This document shows, piece after piece, positions 1-8,777 of a stretch of 64,000 nt of DNA. Every line of letters starts with the position of its first letter. Position 1 is the first letter of the stretch. The DNA comes from an uncultured Mycoplasmatota bacterium (GTDB lineage Bacteria; Bacillota_I; Bacilli_A; RF39; UBA660): positions 23,370-87,369 of the forward strand of contig URFW01000005.1 in assembly GCA_900547225.1 (NCBI GenBank), in the 5' to 3' direction. The notes beneath the pieces were generated by a model. It did not search any database. It was not told the origin of the DNA and was given only the letters and a program-made list of their open reading frames with translations. Made by a program: the position numbers and the translations under genes.

Positions 1-435
1 GACATAACACTTAGTGAAATAAATGATATAAAGAAAAATACAAAGTCGGTTTTATTTAAACAAGTCTTTGGCTATCCTCATTTATCTACTTCTAAAAGAA
101 AACTTATAAGTAATTATAAAGAGTATTTTAATATAAATGACACCTCATCTATTTATGAAATTAGTGAAAAAAATAGTAATAATATCTATAAGATTATAGA
201 AGATAATTTTGGAACACATATATTAGGAGATAAAGTACTTAACTTACTTTCTTTTGATATAGATGTAGACTATAAAATAGTAGATGGCTTTATGCTTGGT
301 GATGTAAAAAAAGTATTAGAAATATTTATGAATAATAAGAAAGATAAGAATGACTGGATTAATGATACATATAACGCTAATTATGGGTTTATTAATAAAG
401 AAACTATTTACAGGGTGAAGAAAGATGAAAGATAA
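1..435 (+). CDS. Peptidase U32 family protein, TrhP1-like (3' part only)
   Basis: The frame is open from the first base of the window and stops at TAA 433-435, so only the last 144 residues of the protein are present. No catalytic motif lies in this part. The assignment to the U32 family (B. subtilis YrrN/TrhP1, which acts with TrhP2 in 5-hydroxyuridine formation at tRNA position 34) rests mainly on position: it overlaps the next U32 gene by 11 bases, and greA follows, as in the B. subtilis yrrN-yrrO-udk-greA block. The C-terminal text (GTHILGDKVLNLLSFDIDVD) is compatible but not diagnostic. The 5' end lies outside the window. Confidence 0.6.
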   Translation, partial: DITLSEINDIKKNTKSVLFKQVFGYPHLSTSKRKLISNYKEYFNINDTSSIYEISEKNSNNIYKIIEDNFGTHILGDKVLNLLSFDIDVDYKIVDGFMLGDVKKVLEIFMNNKKDKNDWINDTYNANYGFINKETIYRVKKDER

Positions 436-1633
436 AAAAATAGAACTACTTGCTCCAGCAGGTGATTTAGAAAAGTTAAAATGGGCTGTTTTGTATGGAG
501 CGGATGCTGTTTATTTAGGTGGTGTAAATTATAGTTTACGTGCAAATGCTAAAAACTTTACATTAAAAGAAATTAAAGAAGGTGTAAAGTTTGCTCATGA
601 GCATGGTGTAAAGGTTTACGTAACGGTTAACATAGTTTTTCATAATAATGATGTAAATGGTTTTGAAGATTACTTAAAAGAGTTAGATAAAATAGGAGTT
701 GATGCGGTTATATTTAGTGACCCTTTAGTTATTGATATTGCACATAAAAATAATCTTAAACTAGAGCTTCATTTAAGTACCCAGGCATCTATCTTAAATA
801 AAGATGCTGCTAAATACTACGTAAGTCATGGAGTATCTAGAATTGTTTTAGCACGTGAATGCTCTAAAGAAGATATTAAAGACATAATAAAAAGCGTAGG
901 ATGTGAGGTAGAGTGTTTTATTCATGGTGCGATGTGCACTAATATTTCAGGTAGATGTGTGCTTTCCAATTACTTTACAAATAGAGATGCTAATAGAGGT
1001 GGATGTTGTCAGGTATGCAGGTTTAATTTTAATTTAATTGGTGATAATAAAGTAGTATCAGACGGGGATAATTTTTCGATAGCGCCAAAAGACTTATCTT
1101 TATTTGACTACGTAAAAGATATGATAGAAATAGGCGTTGCATCATTTAAGTTAGAAGGAAGAATGAGATCCGTTTATTATACTTCCAGCATAATATCAGT
1201 TTATAGAAAACTAATAGATATGTATTTAAGTGGTAACGTAGATTATGAATATGTAAAAAATGCTAGGAAAATACTATATCGTGTTGCTAACAGAGAAGTT
1301 GCACCGCAGTTTTTTAATAAAATGCCATCAAAAGATGAACAATACTATAAAAACAGACAAGAAGATTCTAACCAAGATTTTTTAGGAATAGTATTAGACT
1401 ATGATGAAGAAAAAAAAGAAGCTATAATAGAACAAAGAAATTACTTTAAGCCATTTGATAAGGTGACTGTTTTTGGTCCAAGAAAAGATGATTATTCATT
1501 TATAATAGAAACTTTAACTGATATTGATGGAAACAAGATAGATAAAGCTTGTCATCCAAGAGAAATAGTTAGAATAAATTGTCCTGTTAAGGTTTCTAAA
1601 AATGATTTATTACGTGTCAACTTTTTAGATTGA
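425..1633 (+). CDS. trhP2: Peptidase U32 family protein TrhP2, tRNA U34 hydroxylation
   Basis: 402 residues, close to the family length. The N-terminus carries the U32 signature (ELLAPAGDLEKLKWAV, then GADAVYLGG). A cysteine cluster in the middle (ECFIHGAMC, SGRC, then GGCCQVC) matches the conserved cysteines of the YegQ/YrrO group, which may hold a metal or Fe-S cluster. In B. subtilis the YrrN-YrrO pair supports prephenate-dependent hydroxylation of uridine 34 in tRNA; a protease role is historical. The ATG at 425 follows GGGTGAAG and overlaps the upstream U32 gene by 11 bases, so the two are translationally coupled. It ends in TGA at 1631-1633, inside the -35 box of the greA promoter. Confidence 0.88.
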   Translation: MKDKKIELLAPAGDLEKLKWAVLYGADAVYLGGVNYSLRANAKNFTLKEIKEGVKFAHEHGVKVYVTVNIVFHNNDVNGFEDYLKELDKIGVDAVIFSDPLVIDIAHKNNLKLELHLSTQASILNKDAAKYYVSHGVSRIVLARECSKEDIKDIIKSVGCEVECFIHGAMCTNISGRCVLSNYFTNRDANRGGCCQVCRFNFNLIGDNKVVSDGDNFSIAPKDLSLFDYVKDMIEIGVASFKLEGRMRSVYYTSSIISVYRKLIDMYLSGNVDYEYVKNARKILYRVANREVAPQFFNKMPSKDEQYYKNRQEDSNQDFLGIVLDYDEEKKEAIIEQRNYFKPFDKVTVFGPRKDDYSFIIETLTDIDGNKIDKACHPREIVRINCPVKVSKNDLLRVNFLD

Positions 1634-1658
1634 CAAAACATCATTTTTGTAGTATTAT
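1630..1658 (+). promoter_or_regulatory. Sigma-A-type promoter of greA
   Basis: TTGACA at 1630-1635, 17-base spacer, TATTAT at 1653-1658. The -35 box contains the stop codon of trhP2, so greA can be transcribed independently of the genes before it. Confidence 0.75.
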
Positions 1659-1691
1659 GATACGCAGTTTAATATTTAGAGGTGATTTTAA

Positions 1692-2162
1692 ATGGGAAAA
1701 GAAAAAGAAATCTATTTAACTAGTGAAGGCTTTTTAAAACTAGAAGAAGAATTAAATGAAGCTAAAACTGTTAAACGCCCACAAATCATTAAAGATTTAA
1801 AAGAGGCAAGAGCACAAGGTGATTTATCTGAAAACGCTGAGTATTCAGCAGCTAAAGAGATGCAAGGGAGATTAGAGGATAGAATAAAAGAAATAGAGTA
1901 TACTTTAGAGCACGCAACTATTATTGAAGGAAGTAACGATGGTAAGGTATGTGTAGGTTCTGTTATAACCGTTAAATACGATGATGACGATGAGGAAGAA
2001 GAATACACGATAGTTGGAACTAATGAAGCTGATCCTTTCGCTAATAAAATTTCTAATGAATCTCCAATTGCAAAGGCTGTAATGGGTAAAAAAGCAAATG
2101 ATAAGGTTACGGTTGAATCTCCAAACGGAAACTTTAATATAGAAATAGTTAAGGTAGCGTAA
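1692..2162 (+). CDS. greA: Transcription elongation factor GreA
   Basis: 156 residues, the usual GreA length. The N-terminal part forms the coiled coil that enters the RNA polymerase secondary channel (residues about 8-75, with the family text GDLSENAEYSAAKE holding the acidic tip residues), followed by the C-terminal FKBP-like domain ending PNGNFNIEIVKVA. GreA stimulates cleavage of backtracked RNA. The start follows AGAGGTGAT. It has its own promoter and terminator, so it is probably transcribed alone. Its position after the U32 pair matches B. subtilis. Confidence 0.96.
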   Translation: MGKEKEIYLTSEGFLKLEEELNEAKTVKRPQIIKDLKEARAQGDLSENAEYSAAKEMQGRLEDRIKEIEYTLEHATIIEGSNDGKVCVGSVITVKYDDDDEEEEYTIVGTNEADPFANKISNESPIAKAVMGKKANDKVTVESPNGNFNIEIVKVA

Positions 2163-2179
2163 GTTTTGCTATCTTTTTT
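2151..2179 (+). terminator. Intrinsic terminator of greA
   Basis: AAGGTAGC (2151-2158) pairs with GCTATCTT (2168-2175) with one G-U pair, followed by T residues to 2179. The 5' arm lies inside the last codons of greA. Confidence 0.7.
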
Positions 2180-2203
2180 GTTTGGCTACTTCCAAATAAA
2201 GAC

Positions 2204-2232
2204 TTGTAAAAGATTTTTAAATAAGTTATAAT
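2204..2232 (+). promoter_or_regulatory. Sigma-A-type promoter of tig
   Basis: TTGTAA at 2204-2209, 17-base spacer, TATAAT at 2227-2232, 29 bases before the trigger factor start codon. Confidence 0.7.
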
Positions 2233-2261
2233 ACTAATTGTTTTAGGGAGGAATTATATTT

Positions 2262-3527
2262 ATGGCAGAAAAGAAAGAAAAAAAAGCTAAAAATGTCCAT
2301 GAAATTAAAGTTGAAATAACTGGTAAAGATTGGGAAAAGAAATTAGATGAAACATTTAAGAAAATAATTAAGAAAGTAAAAATAGATGGTTTTAGACCAG
2401 GTAAAGCTCCAAGAAATATATATGAGCAAAAATACGGAAAACAATCAATCGTTGTTGAAGCTGTTGACTCATGCATGAACGAAGCTTATGTTAAGGCTTT
2501 AAAAGAATTTAAGGGTGAGCCTATCATGCAACCTACAGTTGGAATAGAAAAAGCAGATGAAACAGGGGTTACTTACGTATTTACATTTACTACAAAACCA
2601 GAAATAAAAATAAATAAATATACAAATTTAGGTGTTAAAAAAGATTCAGTTAAAGTAACTAAAAAAGACGTTGATGCCGAAATAGAAAAAATGAGAAAAG
2701 AATATGCTGACTTAACTGTTAAAGATGGTAAAGCTGAAAATGGTGATACTGTTATAATTGATTTTGAAGGTTTTGATGGAGATAAAGCATTTGAAGGTGG
2801 TAAGGCTGAAAACTATGCTCTTGAATTAGGTAGCAATTCATTTATACCAGGTTTTGAAGAAGCTTTAGTAGGAGTTAAAAAGGGAGATAAAAAAGATGTT
2901 AACGTAACTTTCCCTAAAGATTATCATGCTGAAGAATTAAAAGGTAAACCAGTAGTATTTAAGGTTTTAGTTCATGAAGTTAAAACTAAGGTTTATCCAG
3001 AATTAGATGAAGATTTCTTCTTAGATTTAGGATTGGAAGACGTTAAAACTAAAGAAGATTTAGAAAAAAAGGTTAAAGAAACAATGACTGAACAAAAAGA
3101 GTATGAAGCTGAAAATAAATACGTTGATGAGTTATTTGAAGCATTACTTAAAGAAACTTCTGTTGAAGTTCCACATGAATTAATTCACGAAGAATTAGAT
3201 AGAATGGTAGAACAATATGCTGAAAGATTAAAAATGCAAGGCATTACTTTAGAACAATTCTATAAGTTTACTAACTCATCAGAAGAAGCACTAAAGGCTC
3301 AAATGCATGAAGAAGCAGAAAAGAGAGTTAAACTTCGTTTTGCAATCGATGAAATAATTGAATTAGAAAAGATTGATGCAACAGATGAGGAAGCAAATCA
3401 TGACGCAGAAGAAAAAGCTAAGAAGCACGGTATGGATAAAGATGAATACATTAAAGCTTTCGGCGGACTTGAAATGCTTAAGTATGATATAAAGGTACAA
3501 AAAGTATTAGACATATTAAAGAAATAA
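2262..3527 (+). CDS. tig: Trigger factor, ribosome-associated chaperone
   Basis: 421 residues, normal length. Order of domains: N-terminal ribosome-binding domain (residues about 1-115, with the signature GFRPGKAPRN near 46-55), FKBP-type PPIase domain (about 150-240, NGDTVIIDFEGFDGD onwards), and the long helical C-terminal substrate-holding domain. It binds at the ribosomal exit tunnel and shields nascent chains. The start follows AGGGAGG. A lysine-rich leader (AEKKEKKAKN) precedes the usual N-terminal strand. It has its own promoter and terminator. In B. subtilis tig is followed by clpX and lon; here an unknown gene lies between tig and lon. Confidence 0.95.
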   Translation: MAEKKEKKAKNVHEIKVEITGKDWEKKLDETFKKIIKKVKIDGFRPGKAPRNIYEQKYGKQSIVVEAVDSCMNEAYVKALKEFKGEPIMQPTVGIEKADETGVTYVFTFTTKPEIKINKYTNLGVKKDSVKVTKKDVDAEIEKMRKEYADLTVKDGKAENGDTVIIDFEGFDGDKAFEGGKAENYALELGSNSFIPGFEEALVGVKKGDKKDVNVTFPKDYHAEELKGKPVVFKVLVHEVKTKVYPELDEDFFLDLGLEDVKTKEDLEKKVKETMTEQKEYEAENKYVDELFEALLKETSVEVPHELIHEELDRMVEQYAERLKMQGITLEQFYKFTNSSEEALKAQMHEEAEKRVKLRFAIDEIIELEKIDATDEEANHDAEEKAKKHGMDKDEYIKAFGGLEMLKYDIKVQKVLDILKK

Positions 3528-3537
3528 TTGATTTTAG

Positions 3538-3565
3538 AAAACTAGTTTTAATAAACTAGTTTTTT
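3538..3565 (+). terminator. Intrinsic terminator of tig
   Basis: AAAACTAG (3538-3545) pairs with CTAGTTTT (3556-3563), followed by T residues. Confidence 0.75.
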
Positions 3566-3566
3566 A

Positions 3567-3595
3567 TTGTAATTATAATTAAAACATGCTATTAT
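3567..3595 (+). promoter_or_regulatory. Sigma-A-type promoter of the unknown gene after tig
   Basis: TTGTAA at 3567-3572, 17-base spacer, TATTAT at 3590-3595. An upstream in-frame ATG at 3586 falls within the -10 region, which supports starting the gene at 3622. Confidence 0.55.
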
Positions 3596-3621
3596 ATAAA
3601 TCAAAAAAGAGGAAGTTATTT

Positions 3622-4380
3622 ATGAAAAATGATTGGTTTAACGTACTTAATGATTTTATAAACATACCATTTGATGAAAATTTAGCTTATGAATTTGAAA
3701 TATTCTTTAAAGATTTTATTTTTTTGAAAAAAGAAAATAAAAATATAATTTTAAGATGTCTTAAAAATGATAAGGATTATGTTCTTGAAAAACGTGATAA
3801 TTCTATTATATTAAAATATGATTATGAAATAGATGATATAAAGTATTTTATTAGTGGTAAGCTTGATATTTATAATCGTACTTATGATAGATTGATTAGC
3901 AAAGATACTTTAATTAATTCTAATGGTGTTATTTATAAATCAAATATTAGGATTAAAAAGAAATATGATAATAGAAATTTATCTGAAATAATAAATAGAA
4001 GAGTAGTATATTATGGAAATATTGATACCAATTATATACGTTATGTTGATGTTTTTAAAGATACAGGAAATTATAATCAAGATTTTAGATGTCATGTTAA
4101 CTATGACAAAACTTTAATTAGAAATGATATTAAAACAAAATACATAGTTCCAGATACAATTGTTGGGAGTACTTGTATAAGAGATAAATATAATACTATT
4201 ATAAGTTCTAATAAAGTAATGCAAGGATTTAATTGCACTGATGATTTTAAAATTACTGATAGCTCATGTCCTGTTTCTGTACTAGCTGATAATACCTCAT
4301 TAGATTACTTTATAAATGAATGCAATAATATTAATACTAATGATTATATGAAGGTAAAGAAAAGGAAAATAGGATTTTAA
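3622..4380 (+). CDS. Unknown protein between tig and lon
   Basis: 252 residues, not recognised. The start at 3622 is chosen because AGAGGAAG lies just before it and the earlier in-frame ATG overlaps the likely -10 box. There is no signal peptide or membrane segment. The protein is rich in Asn, Asp, Ile, Lys and Tyr. A C-terminal segment (FNCTDDFKITDSSCPVSVLA) holds two of its few cysteines. It has its own promoter and occupies the place where clpX is found in B. subtilis, but it has no Walker motifs or zinc finger and is not ClpX. No function is assigned. Confidence 0.7.
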   Translation: MKNDWFNVLNDFINIPFDENLAYEFEIFFKDFIFLKKENKNIILRCLKNDKDYVLEKRDNSIILKYDYEIDDIKYFISGKLDIYNRTYDRLISKDTLINSNGVIYKSNIRIKKKYDNRNLSEIINRRVVYYGNIDTNYIRYVDVFKDTGNYNQDFRCHVNYDKTLIRNDIKTKYIVPDTIVGSTCIRDKYNTIISSNKVMQGFNCTDDFKITDSSCPVSVLADNTSLDYFINECNNINTNDYMKVKKRKIGF

Positions 4381-4453
4381 AAATTCATTTTCTTTTTACT
4401 TTACATATTTTCTTTTATTACCAGAAATTACTAGTTAAATTAACTTAATATTG

Positions 4454-4481
4454 TTGACTTTTAAAGTCTATGGTTTATAAT
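4454..4481 (+). promoter_or_regulatory. Promoter of lon with an inverted repeat inside
   Basis: TTGACT at 4454-4459, 16-base spacer, TATAAT at 4476-4481. A perfect 13-base inverted repeat, GACTTTTAAAGTC (4456-4468), overlaps the -35 box and spacer, where a repressor could bind. It is not a CIRCE or CtsR consensus. Confidence 0.65.
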
Positions 4482-4522
4482 AAAAAGTAAAAATTTATAT
4501 TTGATTTAAGGAGGAATGTTTT

Positions 4523-6853
4523 GTGGAAAAAACCAATTTACCAATAATACTTTTAAGAGGGATAATAGTTCTTCCTTACGCTGAACTTAAAATAGATTTA
4601 ATAGATGAATTAGATACTAAAATAATAGAACTTGCAAGTGAAAATCATGATGGGTACGTGCTTTTAGTATCTCCCAATAATTTTTTAGAAGAAAAAATAG
4701 AAATAAATAAATTACCTAAACTTGGAGTAGTTGGTAAGATTACTAAGAAAACAACACTTCCTAATGGTTGCATTAGAGTTACTATTGAAGGAAAAAGGCG
4801 TGCTGTTATAAATAACTATGTTTCGTATGAGGGATATGATGATGTTTTTGCAGGAGTTATTTCATCACCTACTAGATATGCAATGGATTTATCAGATGAA
4901 GAGGCTTTAGTTAGAAAACTTAAAACTGAACTTGAAAACTACATTAATTTAGTTCCTTATTCATCTAATAGTATACTAGCAGTAATAGATGAAATAAAGA
5001 CGGTAAGCAAATTGGCAGACGTTGTTGCAAATTATATGCCAACATCTTTTGAACGCAAATATGAAATATTAAATACGGTAAATCCTCATACAAGGGTTAT
5101 GATGGACTTAGAGGATATCCAAAAAGAATTAGACGTATATGAAATAGAAAAAAGACTTGATACTAAGTTAAAAAAAGAAATGGATAAAAGTCAAAAAGAA
5201 TACATATTAAGAGAAAAAATAAGATTAATTAAAGAAGAACTTGGAGATATTTCATCTAAGGATGATGAGATAGAAGAGTTAAGAGGCAAAATAAAAAAGT
5301 TAAAATGTTCAAAAAACATTACTAAGAAGTTAGAAAGAGAACTTAAAAAATATGAATCTACTCCCCAAGCTTCTCCTGAAATTGGAATAATAAGAAATTA
5401 TATAGATGTTTTAATTAATTTACCTTGGAATACTTATACAAAAGATAATACTGATTTAAAGAAGGTAAAAGAAGTACTTGATAAATCTCATTATGGTCTT
5501 ACTGAAATAAAAGAAAGAATTATCGAGTATTTAGCAGTTAAAGAAAGAAGCGTATCTAATAAGGCACCAATTATATGTTTAGTAGGGCCTCCAGGAGTTG
5601 GTAAAACATCTCTTGCAAAAAGTGTTGCTGAGGCGATGAATAGAAAATTTGTTAAAATATCAGTTGGTGGTGTAAACGATCCCGCAGAAATAATAGGGCA
5701 CAGAAGAACTTATATGGGAGCAAATCCTGGAAGAATTATTAATGCACTTAAAAAGTGTGGTTCTAATAATCCTGTATTTCTAATTGATGAAGTAGATAAA
5801 ATGACTAAGGATATCAAGGGAGATCCAGCAAGTAGTTTACTTGAGGTGTTAGATCCAGAGCAAAATGATAAATTCTATGATAACTACGTTGAAGAAGCGT
5901 ATGATTTATCTAAGATTATGTTTATATTAACCGCTAATTATATTGCTCAAATACCAGATGAATTAAAAGACAGATTAGAAATAATTGACTTATCAAGTTA
6001 TACAGAATACGAAAAACTTCATATAGCAAAAGAACACTTAATTAAATTGGCTCTAGAAGAATACCAATTAAATGAGAAAAATATAAAATTTAGTGATGAA
6101 ATAATATTTAAAATAATTAGATGTTACACTAAGGAAGCTGGAGTTCGTGAACTTGAAAGAGTAATAAATAAAATAATTCGAAAAATAGTTAAAAAGATGC
6201 TTGAAGATAAAAAAGATACTATATCTATCAAAATAACTGATAAAAAGTTGGAGGAATTACTTGGAAAACCTAAGTATGAAAATACAAAGGTATTAGAAAG
6301 CACACCAGGTGTTGTAAATGGCCTTGCATACACAAGTTATGGAGGAACTGTTTTACCAATAGAAGTTGTTATGTATCCTTCTAAAGAACCTGTTAAATTA
6401 ACCGGTAACTTAGGGGATGTTATGAAAGAAAGTGTATCAATTGCACTTGGCTATATTAAAAGCCATGCGAAAGATTTAAAAATAGATGAAAAACTATTTG
6501 ATTCATCTTGCATCCATATAAATGCAATAGAAGGTGGTATTCCAAAGGATGGTCCATCAGCAGGAACAGCACTTACTACTGCAATAATAAGTATGTTACT
6601 TAAAAAAAGTGTGCCTAATACTGTTGCAATGACAGGTGAAATGACACTTACTGGAAAGGTTCTTCCGATAGGTGGATTAAAGGAAAAATCACTTGGAGCA
6701 TATCAAGCAGGAGTAAATAAGATGTTTGTTCCAAAACTTAATGAGGCTGATTTAAGTGATATTCCAAAAGAAGTAAAAGATAAAATAGAAATAGTATTGG
6801 TTCAAAATTACATAGATATATATGATGATTTATTTAAAAAGAAGAAAAGTTAA
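4523..6853 (+). CDS. lon: ATP-dependent protease Lon (LonA type)
   Basis: 776 residues. GTG start at 4523 after AAGGAGG. N-terminal substrate-binding domain (about 5-200), coiled-coil linker, AAA+ module with Walker A GPPGVGKTS near residue 355 and Walker B FLIDEVDKM, then the C-terminal serine protease domain with catalytic Ser679 in PKDGPSAGTAL and the lysine in GGLKEK about 40 residues later. The hexameric cytoplasmic protease degrades misfolded and regulatory proteins. The promoter and terminator suggest a single-gene unit. The block tig-lon-spoVID-ysxE-valS is conserved with B. subtilis. Confidence 0.97.
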   Translation: MEKTNLPIILLRGIIVLPYAELKIDLIDELDTKIIELASENHDGYVLLVSPNNFLEEKIEINKLPKLGVVGKITKKTTLPNGCIRVTIEGKRRAVINNYVSYEGYDDVFAGVISSPTRYAMDLSDEEALVRKLKTELENYINLVPYSSNSILAVIDEIKTVSKLADVVANYMPTSFERKYEILNTVNPHTRVMMDLEDIQKELDVYEIEKRLDTKLKKEMDKSQKEYILREKIRLIKEELGDISSKDDEIEELRGKIKKLKCSKNITKKLERELKKYESTPQASPEIGIIRNYIDVLINLPWNTYTKDNTDLKKVKEVLDKSHYGLTEIKERIIEYLAVKERSVSNKAPIICLVGPPGVGKTSLAKSVAEAMNRKFVKISVGGVNDPAEIIGHRRTYMGANPGRIINALKKCGSNNPVFLIDEVDKMTKDIKGDPASSLLEVLDPEQNDKFYDNYVEEAYDLSKIMFILTANYIAQIPDELKDRLEIIDLSSYTEYEKLHIAKEHLIKLALEEYQLNEKNIKFSDEIIFKIIRCYTKEAGVRELERVINKIIRKIVKKMLEDKKDTISIKITDKKLEELLGKPKYENTKVLESTPGVVNGLAYTSYGGTVLPIEVVMYPSKEPVKLTGNLGDVMKESVSIALGYIKSHAKDLKIDEKLFDSSCIHINAIEGGIPKDGPSAGTALTTAIISMLLKKSVPNTVAMTGEMTLTGKVLPIGGLKEKSLGAYQAGVNKMFVPKLNEADLSDIPKEVKDKIEIVLVQNYIDIYDDLFKKKKS

Positions 6854-6870
6854 CATTTTCTTCTTTTTTT
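6839..6870 (+). terminator. Intrinsic terminator of lon
   Basis: GAAGAAAA (6841-6848) pairs with TTTTCTTC (6856-6863), followed by a T run to 6870. The hairpin overlaps the last codons of lon. Confidence 0.7.
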
Positions 6871-6901
6871 AGCATACATTTTAATGAATGGAGATGAGTA
6901 T

Positions 6902-7615
6902 ATGAAACAAATAATACCTTTTGTTAAAGATATTTCTTTAGCACCTAAGATTTACGAAATAACAAGTATTGCACTAGAACATAACTTAAAAATGGAAAAT
7001 AGTGATTCTGTGGTAGGTAGTTTTACCGTAAGTGGTAAATACAGAATAAATGATATAAGCATAAATGAAGAAGTATTTGAAGAAAACATTCCTTTTGATA
7101 TAACACTTGATTCAAAATATGATGCATCAAAAGTAACTATTGACATTGATGATTTTTATTACGAAATTATAAATGATGAATTTTTAAGAGTTCATATAGA
7201 TGTATTAGTAGATAACTTAGTTTATGAAAAGAAAAAGGTAGAAAAACCAGCTGAGGTAAAAAAAGAGGAAAGACAAAGTATCATGCCGAATAAAGATGAA
7301 AGGAATGATGATTTAATGAATGATAATGTTATTACTTCTAATAAAAATGAAGATACTTTAATAAGAGAAGAAAGTTCTAAAAAAGAAGTTTCTGAAGAAA
7401 TAAAAAGCGATATTACAAGCAAGATAGAAACTGGCCTATTTGATAAAGAAGAAAAATATATTACGTATAAAGTTCATATTATAAGAGACAACGAAACAAT
7501 AGATGAAATAACTACTAAATATAACGTAAGCAAAGAAGAGCTAGAAAAATATAACGATTTAAATAACATTGTTTTGGGAACTAAGATAATTATTCCGATT
7601 TCTAATGAACAATGA
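6902..7615 (+). CDS. SpoVID-like spore coat morphogenesis protein with LysM domain
   Basis: 237 residues from ATG 6902; an ATG at 6884 is less likely because GGAG at 6890-6893 is well spaced for 6902. The N-terminal 100 residues form a predicted beta domain (IIPFVKDISLAPKIYEITSI onwards) like the SpoVID N-terminus. A charged Glu/Lys/Asn-rich linker follows, then a C-terminal LysM domain (YKVHIIRDNETIDEITTKYN to KIIIPI). SpoVID guides coat assembly around the forespore. It overlaps the YsxE-like gene by 11 bases, the same pair as in B. subtilis. The protein is much shorter than SpoVID of Bacillus because the acidic middle region is reduced. Confidence 0.8.
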   Translation: MKQIIPFVKDISLAPKIYEITSIALEHNLKMENSDSVVGSFTVSGKYRINDISINEEVFEENIPFDITLDSKYDASKVTIDIDDFYYEIINDEFLRVHIDVLVDNLVYEKKKVEKPAEVKKEERQSIMPNKDERNDDLMNDNVITSNKNEDTLIREESSKKEVSEEIKSDITSKIETGLFDKEEKYITYKVHIIRDNETIDEITTKYNVSKEELEKYNDLNNIVLGTKIIIPISNEQ

Positions 7616-8528
7616 ATTACTTCTTAGTAAAATAAAAGAGATATGTCCCAAAGCTAAAAAGTATGAATTTTATAAGAGCGCGGTCATATATAAAGACGAG
7701 AATGATAATAAACACGTTGTAAAAGAAAACAAAGAAGATGCACTTGAAGTATATAATTATCTTAATTCCAGGGGTTTTGCCTATTTACCGAAGTTAGAAT
7801 ATTTAGATAAGGATGTATACATTTATAAATATGAAGAAGATTTAGAAATGCCGAAAGAACAAAGAATGAGTGATTTAATTAAAACATCCGCTCTTTTACA
7901 TAATAAGACGGTTTATTATAAAGACACATCAGTAGATGAGGTAAAAGAGTTATATGAGTACTTATCTAATAAAATAGTAAGTACTTATAATTATTATGAT
8001 GACATTATAAACATGGTTGAATCTAAAGTTTATATGTCACCTTCTTCTTATATGCTAGCTAGAAATTGCTCTATGATATTTAATTGTCTTGAATTTAGTA
8101 AAAACACTCTTGATGATTGGTATAAAAAAATGGAGAAGACAAGTAAGAAAAGAATTGTTCTTCTTCACAATAATTTGGATGTTCATCATCTAATTAGAAA
8201 TGATGAAAATGTTTTAATAAGCTGGAATAATGCTAAAAGAGGTCTTCCTATATATGATTTTATAAATTTATATAAGAATAACTTCGCTGATTATGATTTT
8301 AATGAATTATATTATGAATATAAAAAAAGATTCCCACTTACTAAGGAAGAAGAAATGCTTATCTTTATATATTTATTTATACCAGATAAACTTGATTTGA
8401 CTAAAAGTGAAATGGCTAAAACAATTGATGTTGCAAGGCTTTGTAACTATTTAGTTACAACTGATAAATTATTTATGGAACAAGAGGCAGAAAATACCAA
8501 AGAACAAAAGACAAAGGTCAATGAATAA
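7605..8528 (+). CDS. YsxE/CotS-like spore coat-associated protein
   Basis: 307 residues with the general plan of an aminoglycoside phosphotransferase-like (CotS/YsxE) protein. The catalytic loop position reads VLLHNNLDVHHLI, where active enzymes have HGDxxxxN, and the following ISWNNAKRGLPIYDF matches the IDWExxxxGxPxYD region. The metal and catalytic residues look degenerate, so it may be a pseudokinase-like structural protein. ATG 7605 overlaps the SpoVID-like gene by 11 bases. Neighbourhood and overlap strongly support a role in coat formation. A hairpin terminator follows at 8700. Confidence 0.75.
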   Translation: MNNELLLSKIKEICPKAKKYEFYKSAVIYKDENDNKHVVKENKEDALEVYNYLNSRGFAYLPKLEYLDKDVYIYKYEEDLEMPKEQRMSDLIKTSALLHNKTVYYKDTSVDEVKELYEYLSNKIVSTYNYYDDIINMVESKVYMSPSSYMLARNCSMIFNCLEFSKNTLDDWYKKMEKTSKKRIVLLHNNLDVHHLIRNDENVLISWNNAKRGLPIYDFINLYKNNFADYDFNELYYEYKKRFPLTKEEEMLIFIYLFIPDKLDLTKSEMAKTIDVARLCNYLVTTDKLFMEQEAENTKEQKTKVNE

Positions 8529-8657
8529 TAGAAAAACTTGAAATCTAGCACATAGTATAAGTGCTATTATAGCTTGATAAAAAGTTATAAAGCAAAATGC
8601 TATAACAAGTATTAACGCCCAAGAAAACCCTTTAAAAAACGAATTATTAAAACGCAT
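8469..8657 (-). CDS. Possible small hydrophobic membrane protein
   Basis: 62 residues, mostly hydrophobic, with two predicted membrane segments (FSWALILVIAFCFITFYQAI and VFLLFIDLCLLFFGIFCLLF). The ATG follows AAAGGTGAT with good spacing on the minus strand. The last third is antisense to the 3' end of the YsxE-like gene, so hydrophobicity there could be a by-product of the opposite strand. No relative is recognised. The ribosome binding site and the otherwise non-coding DNA at 8529-8657 are the reasons for listing it. Confidence 0.35.
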   Translation of the reverse strand: MRFNNSFFKGFSWALILVIAFCFITFYQAIIALILCARFQVFLLFIDLCLLFFGIFCLLFHK

Positions 8658-8699
8658 ATTATCACCTTTGTTATATTATATGGATAAATGTCTAAAGTG

Positions 8700-8729
8700 A
8701 AACCATATTTGTAAAAAATGTGGTTTTTT
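8700..8729 (+). terminator. Intrinsic terminator after the YsxE-like gene
   Basis: AAACCATA (8700-8707) pairs with TGTGGTTT (8719-8726) with one G-U pair, followed by T residues. Confidence 0.65.
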
Positions 8730-8777
8730 CTTTTGAAAAATGTTATTATATTAAAAGAATGATAGGAGATGATATTT

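Noticed and set aside
4378..4405. Terminator after the unknown gene following tig
   Set aside because: Only a weak A/T-rich stem with a bulge is visible; not strong enough to list.
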